Below are positions 16,897-25,764 of a stretch of 64,000 nucleotides of DNA, in pieces. The notes beneath the pieces were generated by a model. The model was not told the DNA's origin. It searched no databases and saw only the letters and a list, made by a program, of their open reading frames with translations. The translations under genes and the position numbers were made by a program. How positions within the stretch are numbered: the first letter of the stretch is position 1; the number at the start of each line of letters is the position of its first letter. Origin of the DNA: Paraburkholderia sp. BL25I1N1 (GTDB lineage: Bacteria > Pseudomonadota > Gammaproteobacteria > Burkholderiales > Burkholderiaceae); the NCBI RefSeq assembly GCF_003002025.1, contig NZ_PVZB01000034.1, forward strand, positions 1-64,000. Reading direction: 5' to 3'.

Positions 16897-17269
16897 CATC
16901 AACCGCGATGACGACCTGATCGAGGTCGCGTTTCCCCCGCGCTTCAACTACGGCGAGCGCGTGATCGCACGCGCGGTGATCCGCAACGACGGCACCTACA
17001 ACGGCAAGGACATCGGCGAAGTGCTGGTGAACAAGGGCGAGATCGGCTACGTCACCAGCATCGACACCTTCCTTCAGCAGTTCTATATCTACGCGGTGTA
17101 TTTCGTCGAGAGCGGCCACCGTGTCGGCATGCGCGCGAAAGAGCTATGCACGCTCGACAACCTGCCGGACGACGTGGTGCAAGGCTTGGGCGAGCGGGCC
17201 GAAGCGCTGCACAAGATCGGCACGCGGGTCCAGCCGGAAACGTCGCAACCGCAGGAGCCGTCAGCATGA
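16889..17269 (+). CDS. nifZ: NifZ, P-cluster maturation protein
   Basis: 126 residues with the NifZ core FNYGERVIARAVIRNDGTYN and GEIGYVTSIDTFLQQFYIYA. NifZ acts as a chaperone for P-cluster assembly on NifDK. Its start overlaps the LRV gene by eight bases and its stop overlaps the next gene (ATGA). The same core is fused to nifB in the degenerate second copy. Confidence 0.92.
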   Translation: MADINRDDDLIEVAFPPRFNYGERVIARAVIRNDGTYNGKDIGEVLVNKGEIGYVTSIDTFLQQFYIYAVYFVESGHRVGMRAKELCTLDNLPDDVVQGLGERAEALHKIGTRVQPETSQPQEPSA

Positions 17270-17541
17270 GTATCGAACCGGTTCAGCCTGCTTATCAGTG
17301 GGGCATGCGCGTGATCGCGCTGGATGACCTGTGCAACGACGGCAGCTTTCCGGAGCGCGGCCAGGACGATTGTCTGGCCGAGGCGGGTACGGTCGGCGAA
17401 ATCGTCAACGTCGGCCAGGTGATTGAGAGCGGCGAGCCGGTCTATCTGGTGGAGTTCGGCAACTGTGTCGTCGGATGCACGGAGAATGAAATTGCGCCCG
17501 CACCCGCCGGCCTGCTACCCGAAGAAGGAGCCATGTCATGA
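17266..17541 (+). CDS. second NifZ-like protein
   Basis: 91 residues, related to NifZ: WGMRVIALDDLCNDGSFP, GTVGEIVNVGQVIESGEPVY, LVEFGNCVVGCTENE. The fold matches the small beta-barrel of NifZ, with different termini. ATGA overlap with nifZ shows coupling. A decayed copy is part of the fusion at 60,861-62,326. Paired NifZ paralogues are known in some diazotrophs; the split of roles is unknown. Confidence 0.8.
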   Translation: MSIEPVQPAYQWGMRVIALDDLCNDGSFPERGQDDCLAEAGTVGEIVNVGQVIESGEPVYLVEFGNCVVGCTENEIAPAPAGLLPEEGAMS

Positions 17542-17910
17542 CGGTTCAGGCGAGCGCGCCAGAAGCGGCGGCGCCGCGCGAGGGTTTTGCGCGCGGGCCG
17601 CCCGTTCGACCTGACCCAGCGCCAGATCGAGCAAGCGTTGCGCGAGCGTACCCGCTACCGCTATGTGGTGCCGCGCGTGCTGCGCGATGGGCCGGGGTTC
17701 CGTATCGAGAGCCCGTGCTGCTCCCGCAATGTCGACGCGAATGGCGGGCTGATCGACATAGCCTGGCTCACGCGCGATGAAGACGGTATGTGGCACCCGA
17801 GCGCGCGCGATCATGCGTCGCACCGATGGATGCCCCAGCATGAGAGCACCGATCTGGCCGAGCTGCTGGACACGCTGTGCATCGATCGCGAATGCGTGTT
17901 CTGGCCGTGA
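17538..17910 (+). pseudogene. conserved nif-cluster ORF, apparent frameshift after codon 17
   Basis: The coupled ATG at 17538 (four-base overlap with the NifZ-like gene) opens MTVQASAPEAAAPREGFA, but this frame then gives nonsense. The other frame, from about 17587, encodes RPFDLTQRQIEQALRERTRY, then FRIESPCCSRNVDANGGLID and ends LCIDRECVFWP. The two parts join if one base is lost or gained near 17585. Either the gene is dead or a TTG at 17587 starts a 107-residue protein. I do not recognise the family with certainty. Confidence 0.55.
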
Positions 17911-17926
17911 AGCAAACTAACGGAGC

Positions 17927-18290
17927 CGGGCGACGATCTATCCCGACCACAACGCGACCATGCAGCCAGCCTCTGCCGTGGCAGGCGATGCTGTCCATCC
18001 TGACGGATGTGTGGGGCAACGCGTCGTCGCAGCATGCCGTCGGGCAGCAGGCGAAGGGCACGCTCGCTGCGGCCCGTGCGACGCTCGCGCGAGCGCTCGG
18101 TTGCAAGCCCGCAGAGTTGATCTTCGCCAGCGGCGCCACCGAAGCCAATCACCTGGCCGTGTGCGGGCTGCACGCGGCGGCGCCGGAGGGCCGGCACCGT
18201 GGCGTATTCAGCGCGATCGAACATGCAGCGCACCTGAAGCTGGCGCGTTCGCTGGCTGCACGCTGCTGGAGGAAGCAGCGCATCCCGCTT
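17927..18290 (+). pseudogene. nifS-like cysteine desulfurase, frameshifted and truncated
   Basis: Frames combine to YPDHNAT, then LTDVWGNASSQHAVGQQAKG, then LGCKPAELIFASGATEANHL and FSAIEHAAH, the first 100 or so residues of a NifS-family aminotransferase. There are indels before residue 25 and the gene ends abruptly; the PLP lysine and catalytic cysteine are gone. It sits between nifZ-like genes and nifT. Together with the iscS/iscU fusion it leaves no intact desulfurase in the window. Confidence 0.75.
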
Positions 18291-18333
18291 GAACCTGGTT
18301 TGAACCTGTCATCAATCTCCGGAGTCCGCAACC

Positions 18334-18552
18334 ATGAAAGTCATGATCCGCAAGGACAGTAAGGGCGCGCTGAGCGCCTATGTGCCAAAGAAGGACCTGG
18401 AGGAGCCCATTGTCGCGATGGCGCAGCCCGGGATGTGGGGCGGTCTCGTCACGCTCGCAAACGGCTGGCAACTCGAATTGCCCGCGATGGCCGACGATAC
18501 GCCACTGCCCATCACGGTCGAAGCGCGACGCATTGCTGGCGTGGAGGAGTGA
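18334..18552 (+). CDS. nifT: NifT/FixU
   Basis: 72 residues, the full NifT/FixU length: MKVMIRKDSKGALSAYVPKK, DLEEPIV, LANGWQLELP. Function is unclear; nifT is conserved in nif clusters but mild in phenotype. It is followed after one base by orf92. An intact second copy lies at 62,454. Confidence 0.93.
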   Translation: MKVMIRKDSKGALSAYVPKKDLEEPIVAMAQPGMWGGLVTLANGWQLELPAMADDTPLPITVEARRIAGVEE

Positions 18553-18553
18553 G

Positions 18554-18832
18554 ATGAGCCTGAACGCCGAGCAATTGGACTTCGCGGCGGACCTGCTCCG
18601 CACGGCACAGACGCTACGCGACGCCGCCACGCAATGGCACGAACGTTATCCCGAGGTGCGCACAATGCATGTCAGCGCAACGGTGATGCGCGACGAGACA
18701 GCAGCGCTCCGGTTCGGTGCGCGCAGTGTCTATTTCGCGATGTCGGCCGGGCATTGCAGGTTCATCACGCAGCGGCCTGAAGAGGCCGATGCGTTGATCC
18801 TGACCGAGGACGAGGCGCATGGAAATCGATGA
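18554..18832 (+). CDS. nif-associated protein orf92, family unknown
   Basis: 92 residues, acidic, without cysteine clusters apart from one in AGHCRF. It has an N-terminal helix (NAEQLDFAADLLRTAQTLRD), a conserved turn WHERYPEVRTMHV and RSVYFAMSAGHCRFITQRPE. The start follows nifT after one base with GGAGGAG before it; its end overlaps the DegT gene. A homologue of the same length follows the second nifT copy (62,674), so the nifT-orf92 pair is conserved even in the decayed copy. I do not know its function. Confidence 0.8.
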   Translation: MSLNAEQLDFAADLLRTAQTLRDAATQWHERYPEVRTMHVSATVMRDETAALRFGARSVYFAMSAGHCRFITQRPEEADALILTEDEAHGNR

Positions 18833-19982
18833 GATCGCGCTGAGCGAACCGGCTTGCGCGGCGCGCGAGATCGATCTCGTCAACGCGGTGCTGCAATCCT
18901 CGCGTTGGAGCGACGGGCCGATGCTTGATTCGTTCGAGCGCGCGTTTGCGGGCTGGGTTGGCCGGGAGCATGCGGTCGCGGTCGCGAGCGGCACGCTCGC
19001 CACCTGGATTGCGTTGCGCGCGACGGGGATCGGCCCGGGAGACGAGGTGGTCTGCGCGTCGCACACCTGGCATCAGGTGGCGCAGGCGATCACGCTGGCG
19101 GGAGCCATGCCGGTGTTCGCCGACATCGACTACTGGAGCGGTTGTCTGAGCGCCGAAAAAGCCGCGCAGAAGATCGGCCCTCGCACGCGCGCGATCCTCG
19201 CCGGCAATACCAACGGTCACCCGGCCGCGTGGGCGCTGCTGCGCGAACTGGCCGACGCGCAGCGCTTGCGGCTGATCGAAGACAGTACCGAGGCGTTGGG
19301 CTCGCGCTACCGGGGCCGCAACGTCGGCAGTTTCGGCGACGTATCAGTGTTCGACTTCTCCAGCCCGTCCGCGCTGTGCACAGGAGCGGGCGGCATGCTC
19401 GTCACCGACGATGACGAACTCGTCCATGAACTGCGCTATCTGCGCGAGCGGCGCGTCACGGACCGCGCGTCCGTCTCGGTCGGCTCGCGGGTGCCGCTGC
19501 AGGCGGGCATCAGTGATCTGACCGCCGCGCTCGGTCTCGCGCAACTGGCCGAACTCGACACGCGCCTCGCGCAGCGAAAGCAGGTCGAGACCTGGTATCA
19601 CGAAGAGATGCAAAGCTTCGAAGGGATCAAGCCGGCCTACGTGGCCGAGGACGTCGAAGAAGTGCACTCGATGCTCTATGTTGTGCATTTGGGCAAGCGT
19701 TTTACGCAGAGAGCGCGCGCCCAGATGATCGACGACATGAAATCTTGCGGCATTGAGACGGTGGCCTACAGCCATCCGCTGCATCAGCAGTTCCACTACA
19801 TGAACGCGGGCGATGCGATCGGCCGCAAGAGCGGCCTGTTGCCCGACACTGAGCGCATCGGCGATCGCGCGCTGGCGCTGCCGCTGCACACACTACTCGA
19901 CACCGACCAGGTCAAGTACATCGTCAAGACGCTGAAAGACACCGCGACCAACGTGGGCGCCGGCGCTGCCATTTATCTGTGA
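18819..19982 (+). CDS. DegT/DnrJ/EryC1-family protein lacking the PLP lysine
   Basis: 387 residues with the sugar-aminotransferase fold: SDGPMLDSFERAFAGWVGRE, VASGTLATWIALRATGIGPG, VFADIDYWSG, LRLIEDSTEALGSRY. In the segment that normally reads FSF-x3-K-x4-GEGG the sequence is FDFSSPSALCTGAGG, so the Schiff-base lysine is Ser184 and the glutamate is Ala190. It should not be an ordinary PLP aminotransferase. It overlaps orf92 by 14 bases in the nif operon. A truncated, frameshifted copy lies at 62,942. The role in nitrogen fixation is unknown. Confidence 0.82.
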   Translation: MEIDEIALSEPACAAREIDLVNAVLQSSRWSDGPMLDSFERAFAGWVGREHAVAVASGTLATWIALRATGIGPGDEVVCASHTWHQVAQAITLAGAMPVFADIDYWSGCLSAEKAAQKIGPRTRAILAGNTNGHPAAWALLRELADAQRLRLIEDSTEALGSRYRGRNVGSFGDVSVFDFSSPSALCTGAGGMLVTDDDELVHELRYLRERRVTDRASVSVGSRVPLQAGISDLTAALGLAQLAELDTRLAQRKQVETWYHEEMQSFEGIKPAYVAEDVEEVHSMLYVVHLGKRFTQRARAQMIDDMKSCGIETVAYSHPLHQQFHYMNAGDAIGRKSGLLPDTERIGDRALALPLHTLLDTDQVKYIVKTLKDTATNVGAGAAIYL

Positions 19983-19992
19983 GGCGCACTCC

Positions 19993-20626
19993 ATGACCGT
20001 TTCAGTCCAGACGATCGCCGAACGCCTGTGTGCGGGCGGCGTCATTCCGTACCTGGGACCGGCGCTGCTCGCGCTGTGCCCCGATACGGCCACCCCTGCC
20101 ACGCCGCTCGCGCTCGCCGAAATCATCACGGCCAAGGTCAGCGTGCAGCACAAGATCCGCACCCGGCTGACCCGGGCGGCGCAGTTCATCGAAAACTTCA
20201 AGCATCGCAAGTCGCTGGTGAGCGTCATGAATGAGGCCTTCGCCATGACGTCGACGCCGTCAGCACTGCATTGCGCGCTGGCGGCGATCGGCGCCGGGCT
20301 GGTTGTCGACAACTGGTACGACGACACCTCGCCTGCGCGCTGGCAGGCGCGGCCGCAGGACGGCTGGGCGCAGTTGCAGGGGCTGTCGCAGGCCGAGCAT
20401 TTCGGCCATTGGTTCGCGGCCTATAGCGCAGACGGCGCGTTGCTGGATGCCGTGCCGGCCTCGGGCGCGCTGCTCTACAAGCCGATTGGCGGCCGTGCGC
20501 CGGCCTCTAACTACCTGGTCTCTGACAGCGACTTCGTCGAAGTCATGACCGAGATCGATATCCAGACGCCTATTCCGCCCGCCGTGCAGGCGTGGCGCAG
20601 CGGTCGAAGTTTTTTGTTTCTGGGCT
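19993..20626 (+). pseudogene. SIR2-like domain protein, C-terminally truncated
   Basis: About 211 residues look genuine: GGVIPYLGPALLALCPD, TPLALAEIITAKVSVQHKIR, AAQFIENFKHRKSLVSVMNE, VVDNWYDDT, SDSDFVEVMTEIDIQTPIPP. This matches the SIR2-like proteins found next to the DegT gene in nif clusters (assigned from memory). After SFLFLG the frame leaves the family and reads through arginine-rich out-of-frame sequence to 20781. A deletion has joined it to an amine oxidase start. It begins 10 bases after degT. Confidence 0.6.
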
Positions 20627-20785
20627 TTGAGCGACGAGATGACCGCGGTCGAATCGCTGGTGGTCGACGTGGCCATCGTCGGCGCGGGGCTACGCGGCCT
20701 CGCGCTGGCGCGCGTACTGCATGCGCAGGACGTTTCCGTCGTGGTCATCGAAGCGCGCGAGCGCGAGGGCGGCCGTGCTGACGCA
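20627..20785 (+). pseudogene. FAD-dependent amine oxidase, N-terminal fragment
   Basis: From the ATG at 20639 the frame reads VVDVAIVGAGLRGLALARVL then VSVVVIEAREREGGRAD, the dinucleotide-binding start of a flavin monoamine oxidase. Homology stops after about 45 residues, where minus-strand OsmC-like sequence begins, so this is a breakpoint. Confidence 0.65.
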
Positions 20786-20925
20786 ATGTTGCGAAGCCAC
20801 GCGTCGAGATCCGGGCAGATGCCCTTCGCGCGTTCCAGCAGGCTGTCGGCGGTGGCCTGATCCAGCGTGCCGGCCATGAAGACGGTGAGACTGAGTGCCA
20901 TCCCGTAGGCGCCCTCGAGGTTCAT
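20785..20925 (-). pseudogene. OsmC/Ohr-like C-terminal fragment
   Basis: On the minus strand the frame gives LEGAYGMALSLTVFMAGTLD then ADSLLERAKGICP, which resembles the C-terminal part of OsmC/Ohr peroxide-resistance proteins just before their second cysteine. Beyond that it runs antisense into the amine oxidase and SIR2-like fragments. The match is by style only. Confidence 0.4.
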
Positions 20926-20961
20926 CTACATCTATATCGACAGCGCGATTCCCCATTGGGC

Positions 20962-21198
20962 TCAGCGCAGCAGCTTGCGGCGCTCGGCCGGCGAATAGTT
21001 GCTGAGGTGCCCTTCGCGCGCCGCCTGACGCCGCGCGCGGGAGATGATCGCGCGGCTCTTGCCGGGCGAGGCCGGCGCGCTGACCTGCTTGTCCAGCGCG
21101 GTGCCGCCGCATTGCGGGCAGGCGGGCGTGTTGCCGGCGCGCACCAGCGTTTCGAATGCGTGGCCGCAGGCCGCGCAGCGGTAGTCGTACAGAGGCAT
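20962..21198 (-). CDS. FmdB-family zinc ribbon protein
   Basis: 78 residues beginning MPLYDYRCAACGHAFETLVR, with the second pair CPQCGG; the C-terminal tail is basic (SRARRQAAREGHLSNY). This is the FmdB regulatory zinc-ribbon family, often found in nif clusters with unknown function. The ORF is complete with a start at 21198. It is flanked by broken genes and is one of the few intact ones between 20.6 and 22.7 kb. Confidence 0.88.
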   Translation of the reverse strand: MPLYDYRCAACGHAFETLVRAGNTPACPQCGGTALDKQVSAPASPGKSRAIISRARRQAAREGHLSNYSPAERRKLLR

Positions 21199-21280
21199 AG
21201 TGACCAGATCTCCGTTTCAGGTGGATGGGGCGCAGCGGATCGCCCGTTGGTGCGAGCTGTGGTCTGTCATTGCGCGCTCG

Positions 21281-21954
21281 CTAGAACTTCATCCCGACGC
21301 CTATTCCCAGTACCAGTGGGTCGATGTCCAGCCGGCCCAACGAACTATCGCCGACCGAGGCGTCCGTGTGCATTCAGATCTTCTTGATATCCGCGTTGAG
21401 AAAGACGGTCTTCGTGATCTGCACGTCGACGCCAGCCTGCACCGCCGGACCGAAGCTGCTGCGTGACACCTGGATGCCTTCGGAGCCCGCGCTCAGGCCG
21501 TCGTTGTAGAAGTACGTGTAGTTGACTCCCGCGCCGACATACGGTCGGATCATGCCAGCATGGTTGAAGTGATATTGCAGTCGCAGCGTCGGTGGCAGCA
21601 CGTTCACGCCACCAGATCGCCGAGGCGAGACGTCACGTGGTGCCGCGAGGTGGCGAGAATCAGCTCGATGCCGATCGCGTCGCGGATCATATAGGTCAGG
21701 TCCAACTCCGGCACGAGTGCGTTATTGACACCCACGCCGAGCGACGACAAGGTGCCGCTGGTGTGTACTTCGCGCTCGATCGAGATGGCACGCAGACGCA
21801 CGAGCACGTCACCGGCGTGGATCCTATCCGCCGTCACCTGGCCTGCCATCGTGCTTCCGTTCGCGCTGACGTCATCCGCGTATGCCAGCACTTCGAATAA
21901 ACCGGTAGAGCACAGGCTTGCCACGATCATGACGGCCTTGATCATGTGCTTCAT
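21281..21954 (-). pseudogene. OmpW-family outer membrane protein, frameshift plus nonsense
   Basis: The minus-strand product starts with a signal peptide (MKHMIKAVMIVASLCSTGLF) and continues VSANGSTMAGQVTADRIHAG and LVPELDLTYMIRDAIGIELI. At about 21,607 a single missing base shifts the frame; the next frame continues VLPPTLRLQYHFNHAGMIRP and YVGAGVNYTYFYND. After NADIKKI a TGA replaces the expected Trp codon, and the tail MHTDASVGDSSLGRLDID ending MKF-stop remains readable to 21,281. OmpW is an eight-stranded outer-membrane barrel; this copy cannot be full length. Confidence 0.8.
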
Positions 21955-22129
21955 CGCTTTCCCCTTGTTGATGTATGCGGGGAATTGTCGACGCGCAAAT
22001 CAGGGCTGCCCTTGCGCAGGGTCAACCGGTCCCGATCCCGAAGTCAGGATGCGACACCGGGTCACGCGTAGGAATGTCGATAGCGGGAGCCTTGAGGCCG
22101 GACTATTGGCCTTCAACCGCATTGACTGG

Positions 22130-22687
22130 TACCCAAGATGTTTCTCGCACCCGGAGACACCGATTTCGCAGCCATTGCCGGACTGGCTGCAGCCGCCGAA
22201 CGGCACGCAGATCATTCTGCTACTTCTGCGCATGCAACAAGGTCATTACGCACGACCATGGCTGCAGCGCCAGATATCTGAGCTACCTCGTTCGTGAGAT
22301 GGATCTGGCCGCGTCACATCTAGGATCTGACCGGCGAACCGTGCAGCTGCATCTGGGAGGTGGAACGCCGACCTTCTTCCCTGTTGCCGAACTCGAAGAG
22401 CTTTCCAGCAACTGCAGAACCGCTTCGCGTTCTCGATCGACGCAGAACTTGCCATCGAAATTGATCCACGAACCGTCAGCGCCAGAACGCTTTCACCACT
22501 CGCGCGCCTCGGCTTCAACCGAGCGAGCTTCGACGTACAGGACTTTGCTACCGACGTTCAGCAAGCTGTCAATCGCATCCAGCCGCTCGATGTGGTGGAA
22601 CGCGCACTCAGCGGCGCACGCGATGCGGGATTTCTCTCAATCAACGTCGACCTGATCTACGGTTTGCCGCAGCAGACTGTCGCCTGA
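22130..22687 (+). pseudogene. hemN-like oxygen-independent coproporphyrinogen oxidase, decayed
   Basis: Fragments in several frames: PGDTDFAAIAGLAAAAERHA, then CACNKVITHDHGC, YLSYLVREMDLAASHLG, VQLHLGGGTPTFF, and after a frameshift IEIDPRTVSARTLSPLARLG, FDVQDFATDVQQAVNRIQP and INVDLIYGLPQQT, ending in TGA at 22685-22687. These match radical SAM HemN in order. Several indels and a missing C-terminal half make it a pseudogene. It precedes an FNR-type box and a quinol oxidase operon, a microaerobic setting typical of hemN. Confidence 0.75.
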
Positions 22688-22738
22688 TTTAGCCCGCGCA
22701 CTGCGTCAGTGCACCGCACCCCGCCGTTTTGCTCATCC

Positions 22739-22752
22739 TTGATCGACATCAA
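22739..22752. promoter_or_regulatory. FNR/Anr box upstream of cyoABCD
   Basis: TTGATCGACATCAA is a perfect TTGAT-N4-ATCAA palindrome, 102 bases before the cyoA ATG. It suggests low-oxygen control of the oxidase by an FNR-type regulator encoded elsewhere. Confidence 0.75.
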
Positions 22753-22854
22753 TCACAAAGCTGGCCGGTTGTCGGACCATGACGCTGCGAGTGTGATGCC
22801 GCATGCGTCAAGCCAGCTTCAGGTCAAAAGTGCCACAATCCGGACTTAACCACT

Positions 22855-23751
22855 ATGACAGACAGAAAAGCCTTAAGGAAACGGCCGATAGCCATCGTCA
22901 CGACATTGAGCGCCTGTCTATCGGGATGTGATCTGACTGTGCTTGATCCAAAAGGGAGCGTCGGCGCGGCCGAGAAGTCGCTGATCGCCACTGCCACGTG
23001 GGCGATGCTGATCGTCGTGATCCCGGTGATCCTGCTGACGCTGTTCTTCGCGTGGCGCTACCGTGCGTCGAACCGTCACGCGGTCTATGCACCCAAATGG
23101 GCGCACTCGACGGCGATCGAGATCGTCGTCTGGACGATCCCCGCCCTGATCATCCTGTACCTCGGTATCCTGACCTGGCGGACCACATATGAGCTCGACC
23201 CGTACCGGCCGCTGCAGTCGAGCGTGAAGCCGATCGACGTCGAGGTGGTCGCGCTCGACTGGAAGTGGCTCTTCATCTACCCGGACCTCGGCATTGCGTC
23301 GGTGAACCAGCTCGCCGTGCCAGTCGATACGCCGGTGAATTTCCGGATCACGTCCGATTCGGTGATGAACTCATTCTTCATCCCGCAACTCGGCACCCAG
23401 GTGTATGCAATGGTCGGCATGCAGACCCGTCTGCACCTGGTCGCGGATGCACCGGGAAATTTCGAAGGCATGTCCGCCAACTTCAGCGGCAAGGGATTCG
23501 CCGACATGAAGTTCCGCACGCTCGCGACGAGCGCCACCGACTTCGACGCATGGGTGCGGAAGGTCAAGGCTTCGCCGGACCGCCTGAGCATGGACGAATA
23601 CGCCGAAGTCGCGAAGCCGAGCGAGAAGCAGTCGGTACGCTACTTCTCATCGATCGACCAGTACCTGTTCCGCAACATCGTTGCCCGATACAACAACGGC
23701 AACGTCACGGCCTTCCGCGACGCCTCCTGTCGCACGCAGACCACGGAGTAA
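22855..23751 (+). CDS. cyoA: cytochrome bo3 ubiquinol oxidase subunit II
   Basis: 298 residues. A lipoprotein-type signal ends in LSACLSGC, two membrane helices follow (about 45-65 and 90-110), and the periplasmic cupredoxin domain contains VALDWKWLFIYPDLGIASVN and SFFIPQLGTQVYAM. The CuA cysteines of cytochrome c oxidases are absent, which places it with quinol oxidases. The C-terminal COX-aromatic-rich region (MSANFSGKGFADMKF) is present. First gene of cyoABCD, three bases before cyoB. Confidence 0.92.
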   Translation: MTDRKALRKRPIAIVTTLSACLSGCDLTVLDPKGSVGAAEKSLIATATWAMLIVVIPVILLTLFFAWRYRASNRHAVYAPKWAHSTAIEIVVWTIPALIILYLGILTWRTTYELDPYRPLQSSVKPIDVEVVALDWKWLFIYPDLGIASVNQLAVPVDTPVNFRITSDSVMNSFFIPQLGTQVYAMVGMQTRLHLVADAPGNFEGMSANFSGKGFADMKFRTLATSATDFDAWVRKVKASPDRLSMDEYAEVAKPSEKQSVRYFSSIDQYLFRNIVARYNNGNVTAFRDASCRTQTTE

Positions 23752-23754
23752 GCC

Positions 23755-25761
23755 ATGTTTGGAAAACTCACGCCCGGCGCGATTCCATTCGATCAGCCGG
23801 TCATCATGGGCGCGGCCGCGTTCATGGCGCTCATCGTGCTGGCGGTCATCGTCACGCTCACGAAGCTCGGCCGCTGGAAGTGGCTCTGGACCGAGTGGCT
23901 GACAAGCGTCGATCACAAGAAGATCGGCATCATGTACATCATCGTCGCGGTGCTGATGCTCGTGCGCGGTTTTGTCGACGCCATAATGATGCGGCTTCAG
24001 CTCGCGATCGCGTTTCATGGCCCCGGTTACCTGCCGCCGCACCACTACGACCAGATATTCACCGCGCACGGTGTCATCATGATCTTCTTCATGGCGATGG
24101 CGCTGATGGTCGGCCTCTTCAATCTTGTCGTGCCGCTGCAGATCGGCGCGCGCGACGTCGCCTTCCCGTTCCTGAATTCGCTGAGCTTCTGGATGACAAC
24201 GATCAGCGCGATCCTGATCAATCTGTCGCTTGTGATCGGCGAGTTCGCGCAGGTCGGCTGGCTCGCGTATCCACCGCTCTCGGAGCTGCAGTTCAGTCCC
24301 GGCGTCGGAGTCGACTACTACATCTGGAGTCTGCAGCTCTCCGGCGTCGGTACGCTGATTACCGCGATCAACTTCTTCGTGACGATCGTCAAGCTGCGCG
24401 CGCCCGGCATGACGCTGATGAAGATGCCGGTGTTCACGTGGACCGCGCTGTGCTCGAACGTGCTGATCATGGCAACGTTCCCGATCCTAACCGTGACGCT
24501 CGCACTGCTCGGCCTCGACCGCTACGCAGGCATGCACTTTTTCACAAACGAGCTCGGCGGCAACGCGATGGTGTACCTGAACCTGATCTGGGCGTGGGGC
24601 CACCCGGAGGTGTACATCCTCGTGCTGCCCGCGTTCGGCATCTACTCGGAAGTGATCGCGACCTTCGCGAAGAAACCGTTGTTTGGCTACAGAACGATGG
24701 TCTACGCGTCGTGCGCGATCACGGTGCTCGCATTCCTCGTGTGGGCGCACCACTTCTTCACGATGGGTTCCGGCGCGGACGTCAACGCGTTCTTCGGCAT
24801 TATGACGATGGTCATCGCGATCCCCACGGGCGTGAAAATCTTCAACTGGCTGTTCACGATGTACCGCGGTCGCATCGAGTTCACCGCACCCGTGCTGTGG
24901 ACGATCGGCTTCATGGTCACGTTCACGATCGGCGGCATGACGGGCGTGATGATGGCGATCCCGGGTGTGGACTTCGTGTTGCACAACAGCCTGTTCCTGA
25001 TCGCGCACTTTCACAACGCGATCATAGGCGGCGTCGTGTTCGGCTATCTCGCAGGCTTCCATTACTGGTTCCCGAAGGCGTTCGGCTTCAAGCTTAACGA
25101 GAAGCTCGGCAAGCGGGCGTTCTGGTGCTGGTTCGTCGGCTTCTACGTGTCGTTCGTGCCGCTCTACGTGCTCGGCTTCATGGGCATGACCCGGCGCCTG
25201 AATCACTACGACAACCCGACCTGGCATCCCTGGCTGTTCGTCGCCGCATGCGGCGTGGTGCTGATCGCACTCGGTGTCGTGCACCAGATCGCCCAAGTCG
25301 TCGTGAGCGTGATCCATCGCAACGAGCCGGGATACGGCGACCTGACGGGCGACCCATGGAACGGCCGCACGCTCGAATGGGCCACCTCGTCACCGCCCGC
25401 TGTCTACAACTTCGCGCGCATACCGGTCGTCGACCAGCTCGACGCGTTCGCGCACATGAAGGAAAGCGGCGCAGCAAATGCCGCACTGGCGCATTACGAG
25501 GACATCCACCTACCGTCGAATACCGCGGACGGCTTCCTGATCGGCGCATTCAGCCTCGTGCTCGGCTTCGCCGGCGTCTGGCACATCACGTGGCTCGCCG
25601 TGCTGGCCTTCCTCGCGATCGTCGCCGCGCTGATCGCGCGTAGCTTCCGCGACGACCATGGCTACGTGATTCCGGCCTCGCGCGTGCGCGAAATCGAAGC
25701 ACGACGCGGCAGCGCACCCACCCCGGCCGCCCTTGAACTACCCGAATCCGCGGAGACCTGA
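23755..25761 (+). CDS. cyoB: cytochrome bo3 ubiquinol oxidase subunit I
   Basis: 668 residues, the usual CyoB length, with many membrane helices. The haem-copper site is seen in WGHPEVYILVLPAFG (CuB His and cross-linked Tyr), WAHHFFTMG and IAHFHNAIIGGVVFG; TSVDHKKIGIMYI marks the N-terminal region. It reduces oxygen to water with ubiquinol and pumps protons across the inner membrane. It lies in an operon with cyoA, cyoC and cyoD at 3-base or shorter gaps. Confidence 0.96.
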   Translation: MFGKLTPGAIPFDQPVIMGAAAFMALIVLAVIVTLTKLGRWKWLWTEWLTSVDHKKIGIMYIIVAVLMLVRGFVDAIMMRLQLAIAFHGPGYLPPHHYDQIFTAHGVIMIFFMAMALMVGLFNLVVPLQIGARDVAFPFLNSLSFWMTTISAILINLSLVIGEFAQVGWLAYPPLSELQFSPGVGVDYYIWSLQLSGVGTLITAINFFVTIVKLRAPGMTLMKMPVFTWTALCSNVLIMATFPILTVTLALLGLDRYAGMHFFTNELGGNAMVYLNLIWAWGHPEVYILVLPAFGIYSEVIATFAKKPLFGYRTMVYASCAITVLAFLVWAHHFFTMGSGADVNAFFGIMTMVIAIPTGVKIFNWLFTMYRGRIEFTAPVLWTIGFMVTFTIGGMTGVMMAIPGVDFVLHNSLFLIAHFHNAIIGGVVFGYLAGFHYWFPKAFGFKLNEKLGKRAFWCWFVGFYVSFVPLYVLGFMGMTRRLNHYDNPTWHPWLFVAACGVVLIALGVVHQIAQVVVSVIHRNEPGYGDLTGDPWNGRTLEWATSSPPAVYNFARIPVVDQLDAFAHMKESGAANAALAHYEDIHLPSNTADGFLIGAFSLVLGFAGVWHITWLAVLAFLAIVAALIARSFRDDHGYVIPASRVREIEARRGSAPTPAALELPESAET

Positions 25762-25764
25762 TCC

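Noticed and set aside
23265..25097. 610-codon open frame overlapping cyoA/cyoB
   Set aside because: Arg/His-rich shadow of the cyo genes in another frame, caused by high GC at third codon positions.
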